Shown: in pieces, positions 1 through 6,027 of the stretch
How positions within the stretch are numbered: the first letter of the stretch is position 1
Layout: every line of letters starts with the position of its first letter
NCBI GenBank assembly: GCA_030590715.1
Contig: JAUVCU010000055.1
Location: 1 to 8,085 of the forward strand
Reading direction: 5' to 3'
From: Lentisphaeria bacterium
Lineage (GTDB): Bacteria > Verrucomicrobiota > Lentisphaeria > Victivallales > JAUVCU01
Length of the DNA: 8,085 bases
Program-made: the position numbers and the translations under genes
The notes under the pieces: model-generated
What the model saw: only the letters and a program-made list of their open reading frames with translations
Database searches by the model: none
Told to the model about the DNA's origin: nothing

Positions 1-20
1 TAGGTTCTTTGAGTTTCACT

Positions 21-61
21 AAAGTATGATTAAATCAATCCGTTGAATTTAAGCATACTTT
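21..61. repeat. Imperfect inverted repeat downstream of the RND gene
   Basis: Arms of 8 perfect pairs (21-28 AAAGTATG with 54-61 CATACTTT) continue, after one mismatch, into 6 more A/T pairs (30-35 with 47-52), leaving an 11-base loop. It lies 26 bases past the stop codon of the leftward RND gene, so it could be that operon's terminator. The stem is AT-rich, and on the minus strand it is not followed by a clear run of U beyond the TTT that ends the arm. It is therefore a weak terminator candidate, or a palindromic site belonging to whatever lies left of the window. Confidence 0.4.
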
Positions 62-86
62 ATAAATCTCTTCTGTTAAGAAATAC

Positions 87-2591
87 CTACTCTTCAGATT
101 CAGGTCCAAACGGCTTAAAAATAAGAATTAGCTTAGGAAGAAGCGTTAACGCACCTACCAAGGCTACAGCCATGGCAACGCCAGTAAGAAGCCCAAAGAG
201 AACACTTGGAATAAAATTCGAGACAATTAGTATCGAGAAACCTATAATAATAGTAATAGATGTGTAATACATTGCATTTCCAATACTACCGTGACAGCGG
301 TACATCGTAGGAAGATATTTATGATCGTGTTTGAATTCTCTTTCAAATCTGTGAATATAGTGAATAGTGTTGTCCACCGCAATCCCTATACTTATCGCGG
401 CAATGGTGATTGTCATCATATCCAGAGGAATCTTTGAAAGTCCCATCACACCCAGAACAACAACGGAAGAAATAAGGTTTGGAAAAATAGCGATGAGTGA
501 AATTTTCACCGAACGGAAAAGTATCAGAAACATTATAATAATTGAAACGAGGACGAATCCCATTGTTGAAATCTGCGAGGAAAACAAGCTCTGCAGCATA
601 TTATTGTAAAGAACCATCATACCGGTCAGGCGAATATTATCTTTCTTAAATCCAAGTTGGGTGTGAAGGTGGTTTGTTATCTTCTTGAGAAGTTTGTCTC
701 TTTTAAGATCCTGATTGGAGTCTTTTATTCTCATGGTTAAGCGCGCCTGATTGCTTTCTGCAGAAATAAATGGAGTAAGGATCATATCTCTGAAATTTTC
801 CGGAAGTTCTTTGTACAGAAGAGCTAACTCAAAGTTATCAAGATTCTTTCCTTTGTTGAACTGGCGCGCCAGCTGGAGAATACTGTCCATAGAAAGCACC
901 TTTCCTATTTCCGGAATACTATCCAGATAGTCGTGGATCTTTTTAATCTTTGTAACTTTGTCTGATGTAAGCCAGTATTTTTCGTCATTTTCTGCTTCCT
1001 CGAATTCTTCGAAATCGTCAAAATCTGAATCTTCTGAGGGTTCAGTATCAGCAACCTCAACTTCTTTTTCATCATCAAATTTTATAATTATATCCAGAGG
1101 TGTTGTTCCTCCCATTGTCTGATCTATCAGTTCCATTCCCTGATAGATCTCTGTCGACTTGTGAAAATAATTTATAAAACTGTTCTCGACTTCAAGCTTG
1201 GAGATACCTATAAGAATAAGAACTATAAGGATAAAGGTCGATCCAATTATTATTTTGCCGTGCTTTTCTGTCGTTCGCGCAAAAAATGAGGTAATGGGTT
1301 CCCCGAAATGTTCCTTGTGATTAGGTATATCTTTAGGGAGAAGAATAAGAATGGAGGGAAAAAGGAGAAAGGTAAGAGTTAGAGAAACTGCAAGGCCGGC
1401 GCTCATCATCCAGCCAAAATTTATCACCGGAAGAATGTCGCATACCATAAGGGAACTGAATCCGGCAATGGTTGTTAAAGCAGTATATAGACAAGGTATC
1501 CATTTCGAATGCACTGTCAGCCTAACGTGTTTTCTCTGAGATATATGCGGAAATTTGAAGGTCAATTCACGGTATCTAACGATCAGGTGTATGGCCAGAG
1601 ACATCGTGACTATAAGTTGAATTGAAATAAAGTTTGAAGAGATAACGGTTACTTCCCAACCGAAAACACCAAGAATCCCAATCATTGTTACCGCAGATGC
1701 CCCGCAGCATACAATGGCAAGAAAGATCCACCTGACATTGCGGAAAATAAGTGCAAGAGTTATAACGAGGAATGCTAAAACACCAAAACCGAAGACCTTG
1801 AGATCGTTACTGATAAACGAGATCATATCATCGGTGACCATCGCCACTCCACCAAGGTGCAGCTCTGACTTGTCCTTGTAATTAGCCATGATCTTACGAA
1901 TATCTGATATATCGTAATGCCGTCTCTTATTCATCAATTGTTTATGATCGTTGTATTCTCGGATAACCCTTTCAAGTTCAAGTAATTCCTTTTCTGTTGC
2001 AAGATTGTCATTTTTCCTCTGTTTTAGCTCATTCTTCCGGTTTATCAGTTCTACATTTTTTAAATCTATGTAGAAATTGACCTGTAAAGCAACCATCTCC
2101 ATTTTCTTATCAATCAACTGATCGAGGTAAACCGGATGATTTTTAAATTCTTTTTTGGCAAGCTCAATGTCTATATTTTCATCTTCAAGAAACTTAATAT
2201 TGCCGACGATATCTTTTAGTTCAACGGGAGGGTTTTTGAGGAGAGGAACATCTAAGATAGTAAAAACTGTTTCTACTGAATCAAGATCTCTCAATTCATT
2301 TCTTATATCTTTCAGGTTATTAAGATTTTCCTTGGAAAAAATATCTCCTTTGGGTTTTGAGGTGATGAATAGATACTCATTTGTGGAGTAGCGCTTTGTC
2401 GTTTCTCGAAAAAAGCGAAGGTCTTCATCATTTTCAAGAATAAGGGAGTCGGCAGAGGCGTCGAGCTTAAAGTCTTTGGTCTTATAACCAAAAAAACAAA
2501 AGGATAAAAACAAGATTATTAATACTAAATATGGTTTTCCCAAAACTAAACTATCATAAGTGTCCATAAATGGTGTTTTTGCTTTGCCCAT
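87..2591 (-). CDS. RND-superfamily (MMPL/HpnN-like) lipid exporter, third gene of an mla-type operon
   Basis: An 834-residue inner-membrane protein with the duplicated RND plan. TM1 is at about 21-36, followed by a large periplasmic loop (about 40-262) and TM2-6 (about 265-419). The second half has TM7 (about 446-463), a second periplasmic loop (about 465-672) and TM8-12 (about 674-820). This 12-helix, 800-900-residue form matches the COG1033/MMPL-type exporters, a group that includes HpnN of hopanoid transport, rather than the AcrB type of about 1040 residues. The second-half TM10-like segment carries an Asp, D740, in SIGIAVDNTIHYIHRF. The equivalent first-half segment, MSLAIHLIVRY, has S331 at that place. 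Loop 1 contains a strongly charged helical, coiled-coil-like stretch (about 175-225). Loop 2 carries an acidic motif at 521-535 that is nearly repeated in MlaA. The ATG start is supported by AAGGGG 11 bases upstream. It lies 55 bases after mlaC and is probably cotranscribed with it. The family call is firm. A lipid substrate is inferred from the MlaA and MlaC neighbours, and no hopanoid genes are visible here. Confidence 0.9.
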   Translation of the reverse strand: MGKAKTPFMDTYDSLVLGKPYLVLIILFLSFCFFGYKTKDFKLDASADSLILENDEDLRFFRETTKRYSTNEYLFITSKPKGDIFSKENLNNLKDIRNELRDLDSVETVFTILDVPLLKNPPVELKDIVGNIKFLEDENIDIELAKKEFKNHPVYLDQLIDKKMEMVALQVNFYIDLKNVELINRKNELKQRKNDNLATEKELLELERVIREYNDHKQLMNKRRHYDISDIRKIMANYKDKSELHLGGVAMVTDDMISFISNDLKVFGFGVLAFLVITLALIFRNVRWIFLAIVCCGASAVTMIGILGVFGWEVTVISSNFISIQLIVTMSLAIHLIVRYRELTFKFPHISQRKHVRLTVHSKWIPCLYTALTTIAGFSSLMVCDILPVINFGWMMSAGLAVSLTLTFLLFPSILILLPKDIPNHKEHFGEPITSFFARTTEKHGKIIIGSTFILIVLILIGISKLEVENSFINYFHKSTEIYQGMELIDQTMGGTTPLDIIIKFDDEKEVEVADTEPSEDSDFDDFEEFEEAENDEKYWLTSDKVTKIKKIHDYLDSIPEIGKVLSMDSILQLARQFNKGKNLDNFELALLYKELPENFRDMILTPFISAESNQARLTMRIKDSNQDLKRDKLLKKITNHLHTQLGFKKDNIRLTGMMVLYNNMLQSLFSSQISTMGFVLVSIIIMFLILFRSVKISLIAIFPNLISSVVVLGVMGLSKIPLDMMTITIAAISIGIAVDNTIHYIHRFEREFKHDHKYLPTMYRCHGSIGNAMYYTSITIIIGFSILIVSNFIPSVLFGLLTGVAMAVALVGALTLLPKLILIFKPFGPESEE

Positions 2592-2602
2592 GTAGTTGTG
2601 AT

Positions 2603-2608
2603 CCCCTT
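2603..2608 (-). promoter_or_regulatory. Ribosome binding site of the RND gene
   Basis: AAGGGG on the minus strand, 11 bases before the ATG at 2591. It sits in the 55-base mlaC-RND gap, which contains no convincing hairpin or promoter. That supports readthrough transcription from mlaC. Confidence 0.6.
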
Positions 2609-2646
2609 AATTAAAAAATACAGAAGTGAAGTAAAAGATGTAAAGT

Positions 2647-3279
2647 CTATTGAATTTCTACAACGTCAGCTATTTCATCTTTTTGTTTCATTTTTTCGAT
2701 AAGGCCGTCAATACCTTTTTCTTTTATGATCTGATTGTATTGAGAGTAATTGGTTCTTATCACGCTTATTCCTTGAATCTCCAAGTCATAGACTTTCCAG
2801 GGGCATTCTTCATCCGGTTTTTCTTTTGAAGCCTTAGGCTTATAAAGTTTGTAGAGGATGGAAATTTTATCTCCTTTTGAGATAACTGTAGTCGGTACAT
2901 GAACTTTCTTTTTTACTTGTTTGCCATCTTCAAAAATAACTTTTTCATCGTTATACAATTTCAGCTTGTTCAGATATGAGTCCTGAATCTGTGTAATGAA
3001 CAGGTCGGTATAAGTTGTCTGCTGTTCATTATCCATTTTTCTCCAGTTTTTTGAACCCAAAGATAGTTTTCCCATCAAAGCAAAATCGAAGCTTGATGAA
3101 ATACTTTCAATCAAACTATTTTTTTTCGTGTCTTCGTCTAAATCCTTGTCTGCCAGCAGCAGCATAACTGAATTGACAGTGTCTTTTACAACAAGTTCAG
3201 CTTTTGTTGTTTCAATATGAGTCGCCATGCCGGTACTTAAAAATGATATGCCTGCAATAAATGTAAGTAATATTTTCAC
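2647..3279 (-). CDS. mlaC: MlaC/Ttg2D-family periplasmic phospholipid-binding protein
   Basis: A 210-residue exported protein. The N-terminus is a signal peptide with hydrophobic core ILLTFIAGISFLSTGMA, likely cut after about residue 19-20. Family hallmarks are the segment FDFALMGKLSLGSKNWRKM (about 64-82), the helix DLFITQIQDSYLNKL (about 92-106), the strand WKVYDLEIQGISVIRTNYSQ (161-180) and the closing helix GIDGLIEKMKQK (189-200). Family knowledge: MlaC carries a phospholipid in a deep pocket between outer-membrane MlaA and an inner-membrane machine; HpnM of hopanoid loci belongs to the same family. The start is GTG, chosen because GAGGAA lies 7 bases upstream and because the next Met (18) would remove the signal peptide. 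The gene begins 4 bases after the mlaA stop, and its ribosome site overlaps the end of mlaA, so translation is probably coupled. Odd feature: Lys-rich patches (about 120-126 and 144-154) that could pair with acidic motifs in both neighbours. Confidence 0.92.
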   Translation of the reverse strand: MKILLTFIAGISFLSTGMATHIETTKAELVVKDTVNSVMLLLADKDLDEDTKKNSLIESISSSFDFALMGKLSLGSKNWRKMDNEQQTTYTDLFITQIQDSYLNKLKLYNDEKVIFEDGKQVKKKVHVPTTVISKGDKISILYKLYKPKASKEKPDEECPWKVYDLEIQGISVIRTNYSQYNQIIKEKGIDGLIEKMKQKDEIADVVEIQ

Positions 3280-3283
3280 GGTA

Positions 3284-4009
3284 TTATTCCTCTATTTTGT
3301 TTTTACGTGTTTTCTGGTAAACATCCCGGAAGAATACGTATGGATCTAAAGCTTCTTCCCGTAGTGAATCTAATTCCTGATAATGGAGCGAAAGTAAATT
3401 TTCTTTATCATAAATTTTAACGGCAGTGGATGCGTATACCGGAGTTATATAGCTTAGGGGATTCAGGAAGTAATCCGGAATTTGTCCTATGGCATCCCTC
3501 ACATTTGACTGGCCGAAAAATGGAAGTATGATTGGAGCGCCTCCCCCAACGCCATAGTGTCCTAAAGTCTGACCAAAATCTTCATCGTATGGCTCGAGGT
3601 CCATACATGATTTTGCCGGATCAAAGAATCCCAAAATCCCAACAGTAGAGTTTACAGCGAATCTTGAAAACTCGACTCCGGTACCTTTCGGTTTCAGCTG
3701 TAAGATATTGTTTACAAATCTTATAGGAAAAGCAATATTCTTAAAAAACTTGTTTATGGATGTTCTTCCGCCTTCAGGTACAACTTTCCCATACCCTTTT
3801 GCAACCGGCCTTAAAACCCATTCATACAGGCTATCATTTGCTCTGTAAAAAAAACGGTTGCATTTGATTAGCGGATCGCTTATTTCTTCAACGTTCTGTT
3901 CTTCGAATTCGCTCTCAAACTCATCAAAATCGGAATCTTGTGCATGTGAAACAGCTAAACTTAGAAACGAACTGAAGGATATTGTCAGAAGTTTTAATGT
4001 ACGTCTCAT
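3284..4009 (-). CDS. mlaA: MlaA/VacJ-family outer-membrane phospholipid transport protein
   Basis: A 241-residue exported protein. Family signatures in order: ISDPLIKCNRFFYRANDSLYEWVLRP (the family's DP-(x)n-NR-x-(F/Y)-x-x-N box, about 43-68), KGYGKVVPEGGRTSINKFFKNIAFPIRFVNNILQ (about 71-104), FSRFAVNSTVGILGFFDPA (114-132), EDFGQTLGHYGVGGGAPIILPFFGQSNVRDAIG (143-175) and YFLNPLSYI (180-188). MlaA in Enterobacteria is a doughnut-shaped outer-membrane lipoprotein that removes mislocalised phospholipids from the outer leaflet and passes them to MlaC. Here the signal peptide ends SHA|QD (about 23/24) with no lipobox Cys, so this copy does not look like a lipoprotein. The mature N-terminus is at once an acidic Asp/Phe/Glu stretch (25-39) that recurs in the RND protein. 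The ATG has GAGGAG four bases upstream. It is the first gene of the leftward operon, close behind a consensus promoter. Length is typical of the family. Confidence 0.93.
   Translation of the reverse strand: MRRTLKLLTISFSSFLSLAVSHAQDSDFDEFESEFEEQNVEEISDPLIKCNRFFYRANDSLYEWVLRPVAKGYGKVVPEGGRTSINKFFKNIAFPIRFVNNILQLKPKGTGVEFSRFAVNSTVGILGFFDPAKSCMDLEPYDEDFGQTLGHYGVGGGAPIILPFFGQSNVRDAIGQIPDYFLNPLSYITPVYASTAVKIYDKENLLSLHYQELDSLREEALDPYVFFRDVYQKTRKNKIEE
3287..3292 (-). promoter_or_regulatory. Ribosome binding site deciding the GTG start of mlaC
   Basis: GAGGAA on the minus strand, 7 bases before the GTG at 3279. It lies inside the last two sense codons of mlaA (the two terminal Glu codons). This supports both the non-ATG start and coupling of mlaC translation to mlaA. 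Confidence 0.7.
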
Positions 4010-4013
4010 AATT

Positions 4014-4019
4014 CTCCTC
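4014..4019 (-). promoter_or_regulatory. Ribosome binding site of mlaA
   Basis: GAGGAG on the minus strand, only 4 bases before the ATG at 4009. The motif is strong but the spacing is tight. It falls in a predicted leader of only about 20 bases. Confidence 0.6.
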
Positions 4020-4035
4020 GTCAGATTTGACTCAC

Positions 4036-4064
4036 ATTATATATATTATGTTGAAAAATGTCAA
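4036..4064 (-). promoter_or_regulatory. Consensus sigma-70 promoter for the mlaA-mlaC-RND operon
   Basis: On the minus strand, TTGACA (4064-4059), a 17-base AT-rich spacer, and TATAAT (4041-4036): both hexamers and the spacing match the housekeeping consensus exactly. The predicted start is near 4029, giving a leader of about 20 bases that contains the mlaA ribosome site. No other strong promoter is seen for the next two genes, so this one probably drives all three. A perfect match suggests high basal expression unless it is repressed. Confidence 0.75.
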
Positions 4065-4108
4065 TAGAGTGGGAATGATAGAATTATGTAGTGCGGTATC
4101 TTGACATT
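4057..4108. repeat. Mirrored 8-base inverted repeat in the divergent intergenic region
   Basis: AATGTCAA (4057-4064) and TTGACATT (4101-4108) are exact reverse complements separated by 36 bases. The left arm contains the -35 box of the leftward operon. The right arm is a TTGACA pointing rightward, but no acceptable -10 hexamer follows at 15-19 bases, so I do not call a rightward promoter from it. The rest of the 227-base gap shows only a small hairpin (4133-4148) and a possible extended -10 (TGCTATATC, 4153-4161), both weak. Confidence 0.35.
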
Positions 4109-4236
4109 CGTGCTCAATTGAACAAGCTTAAGAGCATTATTTTATGCTGGTTTGCTATATCACTTACTCAGCAGACCTGATAAAGAAAAATAATTAATTC
4201 TTTGCAGTAAAAACAGTTAATAAAAGTGGATATATA

Positions 4237-6024
4237 ATGGACAAAAAGTCAGTTATTTATACGAATCAGGCTCAGTGTCAGGACTGCTACAGGTGTTTGA
4301 GGTCGTGTCCCGTAAAAGCAATTGAGATGAATGAAAGTCAGGCTGCAATCGTTGATGAACTTTGTATCTCGTGTGGAACGTGTATCCGGGAATGTCCCCA
4401 GGGGGCAAAAACATACCGGAATGATATTCAACAGGTAAAAGGAATGATCTGTGGAACATCTCCTGTGTTGGTGAGTGTTGCTCCATCTTTTGCCATTCTT
4501 TTTGGAGAGGATGATATCTGCCGTTTTGCCGCAGCTTTGAGAAAACTTGGTTTTTCATATATTTCAGAAACAAGTATCGGTGCTCATCAAGTTGCATGTG
4601 CTACAGAAACTGTTGTTGCTGAAAATGTTAATGATCTGCATATTGCCTCGGCTTGTCCTGCGGCTGTTGGATTAATAGAAAAATATCACCATGGTCTTGT
4701 CGATAAAATAACTCCTATCGTTTCTCCTATGGTCGCTCATGGGAAATACCTGAAAAATAAATTTCCTGAGGCAAAAGTTGTCTTTATAGGTCCCTGCCTC
4801 GCAAAGAAAGGTGAAGCTGCCAGATCGGATGTTAAAGGAATTATTGATGCCGTTCTCAGTTTTGATGAAATCCTTTTATGGCTGGAAGAGGAAAAAATAG
4901 ATATTTCAACATGTGGAAAAATTGAATTTGATGAAATAGCTCCACATGATGCGAGACTTTTCCCACTGGAAGGCGGACTGTTAAAAACTGCTGATATGAA
5001 TACGGATGTTATGGCTCCTGAGATTATTGCTGTCAGCGGGGTTGAAAATCTGGAAGAGATTTTCAAAGATGGAGAGTCTGGAAACTGTAGCAAATCTGCT
5101 TTTATCGAGCCTCTTTTCTGTCAAAACGGCTGCATAAACGGTCCACTTGCGGGCTGCTCTAAAAATATTTTTCACAGAAGGCGTGATCTTTTGAATTACG
5201 TATCAAGCCGAAAGTCGGGTGAAGCAGTCGAGCTTCAAACAGCAGATGAGCTTTATGCAAATTATGAAAAACTGGCTACTCCTATTAATAAGGAAGTTAC
5301 GGAACAGGAAATAACGGAGGTTTTGGAGTCGACGGGAAAGTACTCCGAAGAAGATGAACTTAACTGCAGCGCATGTGGTTATGAAAGTTGTCGAGACAAG
5401 GCAATTGCTGTTATCCGCGGCCTTGCGGAAAAAGAGATGTGTATTCCTTATATGCGTCGACTTGCCGAGCAGAGGACGGATAAAATTATTGAAACGAATC
5501 CGAACGGGGTAGTTATCCTTGATGATGAATTAAATATTCTTACAATGAACCCCGCCTTTAAAAAGTTTTTTAAATGCTCTCAAACTATTTTAGGAAAAAG
5601 TATTTCGTATTTGATTGATCCAGAGCCGTTTGAAAGGTTGGGTCAGGATGATGATGAGGTTATAGAACAAACAGTAACCTACAGTTCGTATAACCTTATT
5701 TGCCGTCAGATCATTTACAGACTTCCGGAAGAAGATCAGTACGTCGGTATTTTTGTGAATATTACCAAAGAAAAAGAGAACCGCCACAAATTAAGGAAGA
5801 TCAGATCGAGTGCAGTAAGACAGGCACAGGAACTTCTTCAGCATCAAGTTGATATGGCTCAGAAAATGGCTCAGTTTCTTGGAGAAAGTGCCGCTCAGGG
5901 CGAAGATCTTGTAGAAAAAATTATGAGCCTTGTTCAGGAAGGAAATATTGAAGATCATACTCAGCAGATAATTAGAATTAAAAAACCAAACGCCAGTTTT
6001 ACTGATTTATATAGGAAACGATAA
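4237..6024 (+). CDS. hydS: Putative sensory [FeFe]-hydrogenase (HydS-like) with ferredoxin, H-cluster, FeS and PAS domains
   Basis: A 595-residue soluble, probably cytoplasmic protein. (1) Two [4Fe-4S] ferredoxin motifs: C14-C17-C20-C24P and C43-C46-C49-C53P. (2) H-cluster domain, about 72-325: motif 1 ASACPAA (C140), motif 2 GPCLAKKGEA (C187), motif 3 FIEPLFCQNGCINGP (C295, C299), so all four presumed cluster-binding cysteines are present. (3) A further FeS motif, CSACGYESC...C (C377, C380, C385, C402). (4) A PAS domain, about 411-510 (ETNPNGVVILDDELNILTMN). (5) A charged, probably coiled-coil C-terminus, about 511-565. Compared with catalytic enzymes (TSCCP, MPC, MAC), the proton-relay Cys is A139 and the two pocket Met positions are G185 and L293. 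Such changes are known in group C sensory hydrogenases. The PAS domain and the phosphatase gene 3 bases downstream also favour H2 or redox sensing over H2 turnover. The ribosome site is poor (AGTGGA, 6 bases before the ATG). The HydEFG maturases this family needs are not in the window. The sensory role is inferred; the domains are clear. Confidence 0.88.
   Translation: MDKKSVIYTNQAQCQDCYRCLRSCPVKAIEMNESQAAIVDELCISCGTCIRECPQGAKTYRNDIQQVKGMICGTSPVLVSVAPSFAILFGEDDICRFAAALRKLGFSYISETSIGAHQVACATETVVAENVNDLHIASACPAAVGLIEKYHHGLVDKITPIVSPMVAHGKYLKNKFPEAKVVFIGPCLAKKGEAARSDVKGIIDAVLSFDEILLWLEEEKIDISTCGKIEFDEIAPHDARLFPLEGGLLKTADMNTDVMAPEIIAVSGVENLEEIFKDGESGNCSKSAFIEPLFCQNGCINGPLAGCSKNIFHRRRDLLNYVSSRKSGEAVELQTADELYANYEKLATPINKEVTEQEITEVLESTGKYSEEDELNCSACGYESCRDKAIAVIRGLAEKEMCIPYMRRLAEQRTDKIIETNPNGVVILDDELNILTMNPAFKKFFKCSQTILGKSISYLIDPEPFERLGQDDDEVIEQTVTYSSYNLICRQIIYRLPEEDQYVGIFVNITKEKENRHKLRKIRSSAVRQAQELLQHQVDMAQKMAQFLGESAAQGEDLVEKIMSLVQEGNIEDHTQQIIRIKKPNASFTDLYRKR
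6013..6018 (+). promoter_or_regulatory. Ribosome binding site of the SpoIIE-family gene
   Basis: AGGAAA, 9 bases before the ATG at 6028, located within the last codons of the hydrogenase gene. It supports the chosen start and translational coupling of the pair. Confidence 0.6.
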
Positions 6025-6027
6025 AAT

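Noticed and set aside
43..2391. Several plus-strand open frames of 60-80 codons across the RND gene (43-267, 367-609, 1351-1539, 2155-2391)
   Set aside because: They are antisense to a clear RND gene, have no ribosome sites or recognisable domains, and reflect its codon composition.
3858..4067. Plus-strand frame antisense to the start of mlaA and crossing its promoter
   Set aside because: It is Ser-rich low-complexity sequence with no start signal, and it overlaps the mlaA signal peptide, acidic motif and promoter.
4101..4130. Rightward sigma-70 promoter using TTGACA at 4101-4106
   Set aside because: No hexamer resembling TATAAT lies 15-19 bases downstream (the 17-base position reads AAGCTT), so only an orphan -35-like box is present.
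4133..4148. Hairpin AGCAT-TATTTT-ATGCT in the divergent region as a terminator or riboswitch
   Set aside because: The stem is only five pairs, with no following T-run and no recognisable riboswitch core; it is likely chance in AT-rich DNA.
4249..5787. Minus-strand frames of 60-118 codons inside the hydrogenase gene
   Set aside because: They are antisense to a gene with unmistakable FeS and H-cluster motifs and resemble no known protein.
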